A DNA stretch of 64,000 bases from Micromonospora sp. Llam0 (GTDB lineage: Bacteria; Actinomycetota; Actinomycetes; Mycobacteriales; Micromonosporaceae), in NCBI RefSeq assembly GCF_003751085.1, contig NZ_RJJY01000001.1, forward strand, positions 744,001 to 808,000. The letters run 5' to 3'. This document shows, piece after piece, positions 8,095 through 16,054 of this stretch. A program made the position numbers and the translations under genes. The notes under the pieces were generated by a model. That model was not told where the DNA came from. It did no database searches and saw only the letters and a list, made by a program, of their open reading frames with translations. Within the stretch, counting starts at the first letter, position 1. Every line of letters starts with the position of its first letter.

Positions 8095-10068
8095 GTGGAC
8101 GATCAGTCATGCGACGAAAAGGACGCCAGCCCTTCCGCATCCTGGACCGGCCGCCACCGCCGGGCCGGGCGCGGCGTGCCGATCAGGCGTCAGCTGACCC
8201 GACTGTGGCGGCGGCACACGTGGTGGCGGGCGCTGTGCCGGACCACCGGGGTGCTGGTGACCGGGGCGATCGCCGCCGGCATCGCCGTAGCGGTCTACGT
8301 ACAGTCGGTCGATCTGCCCGCCGACCCGGTCGAGCCGCAGGCGTCGACGCTCTACTACAGCGACGGGCGGACGGTACTGGCCCGGATCGGGGTCACCAGC
8401 CGTACCGATGCCTCCCTCGACGAGGTGCCCGAGCCGGTACGACAGATCGTGCTGGCCGCCGAGGACCGCGGCTTCTACGCGCATTCCGGCGTCTCGATCC
8501 GCGGCGTGCTGCGCGCGCTGGTGGCGAACGTCAAGGGCCAGCGTGAGGGAGCCTCGACGATCACCCAGCAGTACGCCCGGAACGCGTTCCTGACCCAGGA
8601 GGTGTCGCTGGACCGCAAGGCCCGCGAGTTCGCCATGGCCATCAAGTTGGAGCGCCGGCTCAGCAAGGACGAGATCCTCGAGCGGTACCTCAACACGATC
8701 TACTTCGGGCGGGGTGCGTACGGGATCACCGCCGCCGCGCACGCCTACTTCCGGGTGCCGACCCGGAAACTGACCGCCGCCCAGGGCGCGGTACTCGCCG
8801 CGGTGATCAAGGATCCGTACGGCTTCGACCCGGCCAACGACGCCGAGGCCGCCCGAGACCGCTGGACGTGGGTGGTCGGGGCTGCCCGCGACGCCGGATG
8901 GCTCGCCGAGACGCCGGAGTATCCGCAGGTCAGCCCGCCGTCGGCGCTGAACACCGGACCCAACGGCCTCGTGCTCGACCGGGTGGAACAGGAACTGTCC
9001 CGCCGGGGCATCGCGGCGGAGTCGCTGTACACGGCGGGTCTGTCCGTCGTGACCACGTTGGACGCCACCGCCCAGCCGGCGGCGCTCGCCCAGATCGAGA
9101 CCCACCTGGACGGCCAGCCGGAAGACCTGCGGGCGGCGCTGGTGGCGGTGGATCCGGGCAGCGGCGCGGTGCGCGCCTACTACGGCGCAGAGGAGCAGGG
9201 CCAGTACGACTTCGCCGTCGCCCCACGCCCGCCAGCGGCGACCTTTGCGCCGATCGTGCTGGCAACGGCGCTATATAACGGCATCGACCTCTTCCACACC
9301 TGGGACGGCACCTCGCCGCAGAACTTCCCGGGCCGACTCGGCGTGCCACTGTACAACCGGGACGACATCCAGTGCCCAGACTGCACCTTGGAGCAGGCCA
9401 TGATGCAGTCGCTGAGCACCCCGTTCTACGCCGTGGCCGAGCAGATCGGCGCGGAGCAGGTGCGGGAGTTGGCGTACCAGCTCGGCATCCCTCGGCAGTA
9501 CGTCGACCAGCAAGCGCTGGTCGACGTCGAGGGCGAACCCCGCCCGGGGCAGACCCGTTCGGACATCTCGATCGGCCGCTATCCGGTCGCGCCGGCGGAT
9601 CTCGCCACCGTCTACGGCACCTTCGCCAGCGGCGGGTTTCGGCACGAGCGCTACTTCATCGAATCGGTCACGGCGGCGAACGGCGCGAGCGTGCTGGCGA
9701 CCAGCGTGCCCGAGGGCGATGAGGTGCTGACGCCGTACGAGGCCGGGATGGTCAACCGGATCCTCTCTGTCACGGTGGGGTACAACGGCCACTCGCCGGG
9801 CCGGCCCGCCGCCGGCAAGTCCGGCAGCCAGCAGTGGGCCGACACCAGCGACTACCAGGACGCCTGGATGGCGGGCTACACCGCCGAACTCGCCAGCGTG
9901 GTCTGGATCGGCGGGGCCGAACCCGGGCCGCTGCGCGACCGCGACGACAACCGGATCGAAGGTGCCTCGATGCCGGCCGCCGTCTGGCGCGACTTCACCA
10001 GCGACGCCCTCGCCGGCCGCCCCACACAACAACTGCCGGGGTTGCGTCCATTCGGTGGCCCAGAGTAG
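8095..10068 (+). CDS. Class A penicillin-binding protein with degenerate transpeptidase active site
   Basis: A 657-residue bitopic membrane protein with a cytoplasmic basic tail and one membrane helix (about residues 48-70). The GT51 glycosyltransferase domain is intact: EDRGFYAH (catalytic Glu about 123), GASTITQQYARN, RKAREFAMAIKLER and LNTIYFGRGAYG. The C-terminal transpeptidase domain is recognisable but its SxxK box reads A382-T-F-A385 (both Ser and Lys replaced by Ala) and the SxN box reads SLS; only KSG remains. It should therefore polymerise glycan strands but not cross-link or bind penicillin covalently. GTG at 8095 is taken as start; an internal GTG about 30 codons later is possible. 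Confidence 0.88.
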   Translation: MDDQSCDEKDASPSASWTGRHRRAGRGVPIRRQLTRLWRRHTWWRALCRTTGVLVTGAIAAGIAVAVYVQSVDLPADPVEPQASTLYYSDGRTVLARIGVTSRTDASLDEVPEPVRQIVLAAEDRGFYAHSGVSIRGVLRALVANVKGQREGASTITQQYARNAFLTQEVSLDRKAREFAMAIKLERRLSKDEILERYLNTIYFGRGAYGITAAAHAYFRVPTRKLTAAQGAVLAAVIKDPYGFDPANDAEAARDRWTWVVGAARDAGWLAETPEYPQVSPPSALNTGPNGLVLDRVEQELSRRGIAAESLYTAGLSVVTTLDATAQPAALAQIETHLDGQPEDLRAALVAVDPGSGAVRAYYGAEEQGQYDFAVAPRPPAATFAPIVLATALYNGIDLFHTWDGTSPQNFPGRLGVPLYNRDDIQCPDCTLEQAMMQSLSTPFYAVAEQIGAEQVRELAYQLGIPRQYVDQQALVDVEGEPRPGQTRSDISIGRYPVAPADLATVYGTFASGGFRHERYFIESVTAANGASVLATSVPEGDEVLTPYEAGMVNRILSVTVGYNGHSPGRPAAGKSGSQQWADTSDYQDAWMAGYTAELASVVWIGGAEPGPLRDRDDNRIEGASMPAAVWRDFTSDALAGRPTQQLPGLRPFGGPE

Positions 10069-10101
10069 GCCGCAGCTCCGAAGAAGCAACCAGGTCCGCT
10101 G

Positions 10102-12333
10102 TCATCGGTCGTGGTCGGCCAGCACGACGAGTCGCCCGGTGGCTCGGGTCATCGCCACGTACCGGTCGACCGCGCCGGTGACGCCGTCGCCGAACGACGC
10201 CGGGTCGACCACGACCACCAGATCGAACTCCAGCCCTTTGGCCAGCTCCGGAGTCAGCGACCGGACCCGGGGAGTCGCCGGCAGGGCGTCGGTGTCGACC
10301 GGCGCCACGCCGATCACGCAGGCCGTGCCGTCGGCGTGCTCAGCCAGCCAGGTCTCCAGGACCTCGCGCAGCGCCGCGACGGGCCGATGCGCGACCGGGA
10401 CGCCGCCGTGCCGGATCGAGGTCGGCACGTTGGCGTCCGGCAACGCGGCGCGGATCACCGGTTCGGCGTACGCCATGATCTCGGCCGGGGTCCGGTAGTT
10501 GACGGTCAACGTGGCGACCTCGACCCGGTTTAGGCCGATCCGCCGCAGCCGGTCCGGCCACGACTCGGTGAAGCCGTGCCGGGCTTGGGCGCGGTCACCG
10601 ACGATGGCGAAACTGCGCGACGGACAGCGGCGCAGCAGCATCTGCCACTGCGCGTCGGTCAACTCCTGCGCCTCGTCGACCACGATGTGCGCGAACGGGC
10701 CGGCCAGCGCGTCCGGGTCGGCGTCCGGCCGGCCCGCCTCGTCGATCAGCGTCTCCTGCAGATCCTGGTGGCGCAGCATCGCCAGGACGCCTTCGCCGTC
10801 GTCGTAGCTGTGCGCGTCGAGCAGATCGTCGATCACCCGGGCCCGGTGGACCCGTTCGACGGCCACCGCCGCCCGGTGCCGCCGCTCGCGGTCGGACGCC
10901 TGCGCGTCGCCGAGGCGCAGCCGGGCCGCGTCCAGCAGCGGCAGGTCGTCGACCGACCAGGCCCGTGCGTCGGCGCGCTGCAGCGTACGGATTTCGGCCG
11001 GGTCGAGCCAGGGCGCGCATCGGCGCAGGTAGGCGGGGACCGACCACAGGTCGGCGACGATGTCGGCTGGGTCGAGCAGCGGCCAGGCCCGGTTGACCGC
11101 CGTACGCAGCGCGCGGTTCTGTTCCAGCGCGGCGCGCACCTGGTCGTCCGGTTCGTCGCCGTCGTGGCGGCCGACCAGGATGGTCAGCAGTTCGTTCACG
11201 ATCTGCTCACGGGCCTCGTTGTGCGGCACACCCGGCCCGGGTGCGGCGAACGCGTCCGCCCAGTCGTCCGGGGTGAGGGCCAGTTCGGTCCAACCGGTAG
11301 CCACCGTCGTCGCGGTCTGCGGCGGCTCCTCGTAGAACCGGACCGCCGCCTCGACCGCCGCCTCCCACCGTGCCGACGACTTGAGCCGGGCCACCTCAGG
11401 GTCCGGTTCGGCCGCTGCGGTGGCACCCTCGGCGACCAGGTCTGACAGGGTGCTGGTCTGCACGTCGTCCTCACCGAGGTTGGGCAGCACGTCGGCGACG
11501 TACGCCAGATAGGGCTGGTGCGGGCCGACGAACAGCACGCCGCCGCGACGCTGGCCCAGCCGGGGGTCGTGGTAGCGCAGGTACGCGGTGCGGTGCAGGG
11601 CGACGACGGTCTTGCCGGTGCCGGGTCCGCCGTCGACGACGAGGGCACCCGCCGAGCCGGCGCGGATGATGGCGTCCTGGTCGGTGGCGATGGTGGCGAG
11701 CACGTCGCGCATCCGGTCCGACCGGTGCCCGCCGAGGCTGGCGATAAAGGCGGACTGGTCGTCGAGGGCGGCGTGCCCGTCGAGTGCGTCGGCGGCGAAC
11801 ACCTCGTCCCAGTAGTCGCTGATCCGGCCCAGCGTCCAGCGGTAGCGCCGACGGCTGGCCAGGCCCATCGGGTCGGCGTGGGTGGCGCCGAAGAACGGCT
11901 CGGCGGCGGGGGAGCGCCAGTCGAGCAGCAGTTGACGGCCGGCGTCGTCGGTCAGGCCCTGCCGTCCGACGTACACCGGCCCGCCGCTGCCGCCGCTGCC
12001 GCCGCTGCCGCCGTCGTTGGCGCCGCGACCGGCGTCGGGGACCATCCGGCCGAGGCACAGGTCGAGGCCGAACCGGCGCAGTGCCCGCAGCCGTACGGTG
12101 AGCCGGCGGACCTCCTGGTCGCGGTCCACCGCCCGCTGGCCCTTGCCGGCCGGTGCCTTACGGGCCGCGTCGAGCCGTTCCGACAGGTCGGTGGTCAGTT
12201 GGTTGAGGCGGTGCGCGACGGCCGCGAAATGCCGCTCGTCGTCGGCGATCAGTTTCGGGTCGGCCTTGGCGTGCAGCCGGTCGGGGAGATCGAAAGCGCT
12301 GGTGGTCAGCGGGCGCACCTCGATCAACTCCAT
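10102..12333 (-). CDS. helR: HelR-type RNA polymerase recycling motor ATPase (UvrD/HelD family)
   Basis: A 743-residue SF1-like ATPase of the HelD/HelR group, which binds RNA polymerase, displaces stalled complexes and, in Streptomyces, protects the enzyme from rifamycins. The N-terminal helical arm (residues 1-95) matches the secondary-channel arm; a Gly/Ser linker lies at 108-118; Walker A is GGPGTGKT (235-242); motif II is VVDEAQELTDAQWQML; later segments GDRAQARHGF, LTVNYRTPAEIM and YVAMTRATGRLVVL are helicase motifs III-VI. About 100 bases upstream of the ATG is a 19-bp palindrome fitting the rifamycin-associated element. That the gene is rifamycin-inducible is inference from this site. 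Confidence 0.85.
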   Translation of the reverse strand: MELIEVRPLTTSAFDLPDRLHAKADPKLIADDERHFAAVAHRLNQLTTDLSERLDAARKAPAGKGQRAVDRDQEVRRLTVRLRALRRFGLDLCLGRMVPDAGRGANDGGSGGSGGSGGPVYVGRQGLTDDAGRQLLLDWRSPAAEPFFGATHADPMGLASRRRYRWTLGRISDYWDEVFAADALDGHAALDDQSAFIASLGGHRSDRMRDVLATIATDQDAIIRAGSAGALVVDGGPGTGKTVVALHRTAYLRYHDPRLGQRRGGVLFVGPHQPYLAYVADVLPNLGEDDVQTSTLSDLVAEGATAAAEPDPEVARLKSSARWEAAVEAAVRFYEEPPQTATTVATGWTELALTPDDWADAFAAPGPGVPHNEAREQIVNELLTILVGRHDGDEPDDQVRAALEQNRALRTAVNRAWPLLDPADIVADLWSVPAYLRRCAPWLDPAEIRTLQRADARAWSVDDLPLLDAARLRLGDAQASDRERRHRAAVAVERVHRARVIDDLLDAHSYDDGEGVLAMLRHQDLQETLIDEAGRPDADPDALAGPFAHIVVDEAQELTDAQWQMLLRRCPSRSFAIVGDRAQARHGFTESWPDRLRRIGLNRVEVATLTVNYRTPAEIMAYAEPVIRAALPDANVPTSIRHGGVPVAHRPVAALREVLETWLAEHADGTACVIGVAPVDTDALPATPRVRSLTPELAKGLEFDLVVVVDPASFGDGVTGAVDRYVAMTRATGRLVVLADHDR

Positions 12334-12339
12334 TCTCGG

Positions 12340-12367
12340 GTCGGATGAAAAGCGTCGGATGAAAAGC
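12340..12367. repeat. 14-bp tandem duplication in the helR leader
   Basis: GTCGGATGAAAAGC occurs twice in direct succession (12340-12353, 12354-12367), immediately upstream of the helR start codon. It lies in the presumed 5-prime untranslated region. Confidence 0.8.
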
Positions 12368-12435
12368 GCAGCGTCCAGCGGTCGGCGAAAAATGCCGGAG
12401 AACTGGCGTAGGAACGCGATTGTGCGCTGCGACCC

Positions 12436-12454
12436 GGGTCTTGCCGCAAGACCC
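12436..12454 (-). promoter_or_regulatory. Rifamycin-associated element (RAE)-like palindrome upstream of helR
   Basis: GGGTCTTGCCGCAAGACCC is a perfect 19-bp inverted repeat around a single central base. Read on the helR strand its centre is CTTGCGGCAAG, the core I recall for the RAE that controls rifamycin-inducible genes in actinomycetes. A TTGCGG within it lies 19 bases from CACAAT (12424-12419), so it may overlap the -35 region of the helR promoter. Confidence 0.75.
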
Positions 12455-12548
12455 CCTATGCGTTATACGTTGATAGTGGCGGTAATAGAGGCAAGCCCAA
12501 CCGCTACCCCTGATCCTCGTCCGCATCGATGGTGACGGCGCAAGGTTC

Positions 12549-12561
12549 CTACCGCTGGTAG
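12549..12561. promoter_or_regulatory. Putative toxin-antitoxin operator
   Basis: CTACC-GCT-GGTAG is a perfect inverted repeat ending 11 bases upstream of the antitoxin start and overlapping a -10-like TAGCAT. Ribbon-helix-helix antitoxins usually repress their own operon through such sites. Confidence 0.45.
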
Positions 12562-12571
12562 CATCGGCCGT

Positions 12572-12976
12572 ATGGCTGTCGGACCGCTCCCGCCGGGCGC
12601 GGGTGACCCTGCGGATCGCCTACGTCTGATGCTCCCGGAGATCCTGGAGGCGATTCGTGACCCTGGGGCGGCGTCGCCCGACCTGCTGGCTGAGTTGGAA
12701 GCAGCCGTCGTGGGCGAGGCGTCCGGCGCTGGCCGCAGGCTCCGGTTGGTCGGCCGCGCACGCAAGGTGAGTGTGTCGATGCCGGAAGACTTGACTATCG
12801 CCGTGCAGCAGCGGGTGGGCCGGGGGGAGTTCAGCCAGTACGTGACCGATGCGGTCGCTCGACAGCTTGAGTTGGATCTCATCGGGGAGCTTTCGGATCT
12901 TCTTCGCTCGGAGCATGGCCCTGTGCCACCTGACGCGTTGGACGAGGCGAGGGCGTCATGGCCAGACGGGCGGTAG
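12572..12976 (+). CDS. Ribbon-helix-helix antitoxin of a PIN toxin pair
   Basis: A 134-residue protein. Residues about 66-98 (KVSVSMPEDLTIAVQQRVGRGEFSQYVTDAVARQLE) form a beta-strand plus two helices typical of a CopG/VapB-like ribbon-helix-helix dimer that binds DNA. The C-terminal segment (HGPVPPDALDEARASW) resembles toxin-binding tails of VapB antitoxins. The N-terminal 60 residues are an unusual helical extension for such a small family. Its end overlaps the PIN gene by 19 bases, the normal antitoxin-first order. Confidence 0.8.
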   Translation: MAVGPLPPGAGDPADRLRLMLPEILEAIRDPGAASPDLLAELEAAVVGEASGAGRRLRLVGRARKVSVSMPEDLTIAVQQRVGRGEFSQYVTDAVARQLELDLIGELSDLLRSEHGPVPPDALDEARASWPDGR

Positions 12977-13392
12977 GAACAGGTGGCACGCTGGTACTCG
13001 ACAGCGAAGGCCTCGTCAAGCTCGCACAGGGCGACAACAAGTCGAGAGCCTTCCTGGAAGCGGCCCGGGAACGCGGCGCCAAGGTCGTAGCGAGTGCTGT
13101 CACGCTGACGGAGGTCCTCCGAGGTGGGCCGCGTGATGCCCGCCTCCACCGGGTGCTGTCGAGGATCGTGGTGCAGCCGGTGAGCCCGCAGATCGGCAGG
13201 CGGGCAGGTGAACTTCTCGGAGCGACCGGGCTGTCGGGGCACCGTTGTGCCATCGACGCGGTGGTTGCCGTTACCGCTCTGGAGATGCCGCGTCCCGTCG
13301 TGCTGCTGACCAGCGACCCGGACGACATGAACCGCCTCGTCGAGGAGCTGGACCGGCCGAAGGAGCAGCGGGTCGTGGTGGTCCACGTCTGA
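12958..13392 (+). CDS. PIN-domain ribonuclease toxin (VapC-like)
   Basis: A 144-residue PIN domain protein. Acidic residues expected for Mg-dependent RNase activity are present: VLDSEGL (Asp about 15), TLTEVLRG (Glu about 52), AIDAVVAVTAL (Asp about 99) and TSDPDDM near residue 117. It overlaps the antitoxin gene and is probably translationally coupled to it. The RNA target is unknown. Confidence 0.82.
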   Translation: MARRAVGTGGTLVLDSEGLVKLAQGDNKSRAFLEAARERGAKVVASAVTLTEVLRGGPRDARLHRVLSRIVVQPVSPQIGRRAGELLGATGLSGHRCAIDAVVAVTALEMPRPVVLLTSDPDDMNRLVEELDRPKEQRVVVVHV

Positions 13393-13414
13393 CGGGTCAC
13401 GTCGCGCCGAGGCG

Positions 13415-13446
13415 TCACCGGGCCGCGAAGTCACCGGGCCGCGAAG
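13415..13446. repeat. 16-bp tandem duplication at a convergent gene end
   Basis: TCACCGGGCCGCGAAG occurs twice in tandem (13415-13430, 13431-13446), between the PIN toxin stop and the convergent exporter stop. Confidence 0.8.
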
Positions 13447-13481
13447 TCAGTGGGCCACGGTCAGGTCGGGGACGACCGCCG

Positions 13482-14894
13482 TCACGGTTGCGATGTCGTC
13501 CTGGTCAGGTTTGGGCCGGCGACCAGGCAGGCGATACCGCCCAGCACGGCCACCCCGGCCAGCAGCAGCATCGCCGCGCGGGCCGCCCCGACGGTGACGA
13601 CCTCGCCGATCTGGCTGTGCAGCAGGGTGCCGACGGCCGCGGCACCCAGCATCGAACCGATCTGCAACGAGGTGATCAGCACCCCGGACGCGGCGCCGGC
13701 CTGCTGCTGCTCGACATCGGACAACGCGACCACCGCCAGCGGAGTGAACAGGAACGCGTTACCGACACCGATGACGCACATCGGGGCGACGAACGCCGTC
13801 CACGTCGCACCGTCGCGCATCTCGATCGCGGCCCACGCCATGCCGGCGACGGTGGCCGCAGCCCCGGCCAGCAGCAGGTAGCGGCCCTGAACCCGGTCGG
13901 CGAGTCTGCCGGCCACCGGGTCGAGCAGGGTGGAGAACAGCGACGCCGGCACGATCATCAGCCCGGCGGCCCAGGCGTCGAGGCCGAGCACCTGCTGGAA
14001 GTACAGCGACAGCACCAGCACCAGGCCGATGACGGTGCCGGAGGTGGTCAGCGAGAAGCCGTTCATCAGCGGGAAGTTGCGTCGCCGGAACAGCGTGAAC
14101 GGCACCAGCGGCTCCCGGTTCTGACGGCGGCGCTGCTGCGCGAGGAAGGCCACCACGAACAGCCCGGACCCGCCGAGCGTCGCCCAGATGCCGCCGTTCC
14201 AGCCGTACCGTTCGCCCTGGCTGATGCCGAAGGCCAGGCAGAACAGCGCCGCCGAGGCCAGCACCACACCGGTCACGTCGAGCCGGCGGCGGACCCGGTC
14301 GGCGACCTCGGGCAACACCAGCCGGCCGACCACGAGCATCAGCAACCCGAGCGGTACGTTCAGCCAGAAGATCCACCGCCAGTCGAGGGTGCTGACCAGT
14401 ACCCCGCCGGCGGCCGGTCCGCTGATCGCGGCGATCCCGCCGACCGCGCCCCGGATGCCGAACGCCGTGCCCCGCCGGTCCGGGGGAAATGCCTCCATCA
14501 GCAGGGCGAGGGTCTGCGGGGTGAGCAGCGCCGCGCCGAGACCCTGCACCGCGCGGGCGGCGATCAGCTGGCCGGGCCCCTGCGCCAGCCCGGCCGCGAC
14601 ACTGGCGGCGGTGAAGACGGCGACCCCGATCAGGAAGATCCGCCGGCGGCCGTACAGGTCACCGAGCCGGCCGGCGGTGATCAGGGCCATCGCCAGCAGG
14701 AAGATGTAGGCGCTCAGCGACCACACCACCTGGTCGGCCGACGCGTCGAGATCGGCCATGATGCTGGGTACCGCGACGGCCAGCACCGCCACGTCGAGCT
14801 GGGTGAGGAAGTACGCCAACGACAGGACGGCCAGCACCGCCCACGGGTTGCCGCGCAGTTTCGTCAGCAGCTTCGGCTCGCTCACGGTCGTCAT
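13482..14894 (-). CDS. MFS drug:H+ antiporter, DHA2 (14-TM) family
   Basis: A 470-residue inner-membrane transporter. The motif LDVAVLAVAVPSIMADL (family motif D1 region), GRLGDLYGRRRIFLIG (motif A) and GPAAGGVLVSTLDWRWIFWLNVPLG (motif C plus following helix) identify an EmrB/QacA-type exporter with about 14 helices. The ATG at 14894 overlaps the stop of the PaaK-like gene (ATGA), so it is the last gene of the biosynthetic operon and most likely exports its product or gives self-protection. Confidence 0.9.
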   Translation of the reverse strand: MTTVSEPKLLTKLRGNPWAVLAVLSLAYFLTQLDVAVLAVAVPSIMADLDASADQVVWSLSAYIFLLAMALITAGRLGDLYGRRRIFLIGVAVFTAASVAAGLAQGPGQLIAARAVQGLGAALLTPQTLALLMEAFPPDRRGTAFGIRGAVGGIAAISGPAAGGVLVSTLDWRWIFWLNVPLGLLMLVVGRLVLPEVADRVRRRLDVTGVVLASAALFCLAFGISQGERYGWNGGIWATLGGSGLFVVAFLAQQRRRQNREPLVPFTLFRRRNFPLMNGFSLTTSGTVIGLVLVLSLYFQQVLGLDAWAAGLMIVPASLFSTLLDPVAGRLADRVQGRYLLLAGAAATVAGMAWAAIEMRDGATWTAFVAPMCVIGVGNAFLFTPLAVVALSDVEQQQAGAASGVLITSLQIGSMLGAAAVGTLLHSQIGEVVTVGAARAAMLLLAGVAVLGGIACLVAGPNLTRTTSQP

Positions 14895-16054
14895 TCGCTC
14901 GGCTCCAGCCAGATCATCGGCGGGATCTTGTTGGTGCGGTCCACCCGGCGCAGCTGCGGCACCTGTTCGACGGCGATCGCCGCCGGGTGGTGCTGGGCGA
15001 CGACGCCCAGGTCGTAGAACTGGTGCAGCAGCCGGGTGCGTACCGCCGCCGGGTCGGCGTCTCCGGTGTAGTGCACGGTCACCGCGCCGACCGAGTGACG
15101 TTCACCGGTGGCCCGCCGCAGCTGCAGTTGGGCGTCGCGTACCCCTGGTGCGGCGCGGACGATCTCCAGCACCGCGCCGATGCCGACCAGCGCGCCGTGC
15201 AGCTTGATCGCGTCGTCGGCGCGGCCCAGCACCCGCAGCCCGTCCGGCCCGCCGCAGGCGCAGGTCGCCGCCGCGAGCCGGTCGCCGAGCCGGTACCGCA
15301 CGGTCGGCACGGTCCAGCCGTCACCCACTCTGGACAGCAGGGCGCCGTCGTCGTCGGGCTCGAGCACCTGGTCGGGCATCAGGTGCAGCACCGAGGTGTC
15401 GCAGGTCGGGGTGTTCGTGGCGATGACGTACGTTTCGACTGAGCCGTAGTTGCCCCAGAGCTGGACCTGAGGGAACGCCTTCCGCACGATGGTCACCTTC
15501 TCCTCGGTCCACGGCTCGGCCATCCAGATGATCTTCTGGACCGGGGTGGTCGCGCCCGCGTCCAGCACACCCCGGGCCAGGTCGGCCAGGGCCGTCGGGG
15601 TGCCGGCGACCGCGTTGACGCCGAGCCGGCGCAGGGTCGGCAGCCAGCCGTCGACCTCCTCCGGGGTGATCGGGCCGAACGGTGCCACGTCGGCGCCGCA
15701 GCGTTGCGCCAGGGCCTGCATGTAGTAGTGCGACGCCCACAGCCGGCCGGGGGTGAACAGGTTGAGCAGCAGGTCGCCGGTGACCAGCGGTCGCCACTGC
15801 CGCAGCAGCCGGTCGAGGGCCTGGTGGTACGCCACGTAGGTGAGCTTGGGCTGCCCGGTGGTGCCGCCGCTGGACAGCAGCAGGCCACCGGTCTGCCGGG
15901 TCACCACGTGGGAGACGGCGAAGATCTCGTCCGGTCCGGTGACCGGCAGGTCGGCGAGTCCGGTCGCGGTGTCCGGCACGGCGCCGCCGCCGACGGCGGC
16001 GGCATTGCATCGGGCCTGGTCGCGCAGCTCGTCCCAGGGCACCGCGCCGATCAT
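14891..16054 (-). CDS. PaaK-like adenylate-forming ligase
   Basis: A 387-residue enzyme related to phenylacetate-CoA ligases and predicted to activate a carboxylate as acyl-AMP. The ATP-binding loop LLLSSGGTTGQPKL (about residues 59-72), the LWGNYGSVETYVIA segment, the YRLGD motif, the Cys pair CACGGP, LGRADDAIKLHG and a late RTNKIPP lysine are all present. It is short for the family. The ATG at 16054 overlaps the ATP-grasp stop (ATGA), which excludes the longer frame. There is no carrier-protein gene nearby, so the acyl-AMP may go to CoA or directly to an amine. Confidence 0.82.
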   Translation of the reverse strand: MIGAVPWDELRDQARCNAAAVGGGAVPDTATGLADLPVTGPDEIFAVSHVVTRQTGGLLLSSGGTTGQPKLTYVAYHQALDRLLRQWRPLVTGDLLLNLFTPGRLWASHYYMQALAQRCGADVAPFGPITPEEVDGWLPTLRRLGVNAVAGTPTALADLARGVLDAGATTPVQKIIWMAEPWTEEKVTIVRKAFPQVQLWGNYGSVETYVIATNTPTCDTSVLHLMPDQVLEPDDDGALLSRVGDGWTVPTVRYRLGDRLAAATCACGGPDGLRVLGRADDAIKLHGALVGIGAVLEIVRAAPGVRDAQLQLRRATGERHSVGAVTVHYTGDADPAAVRTRLLHQFYDLGVVAQHHPAAIAVEQVPQLRRVDRTNKIPPMIWLEPSE

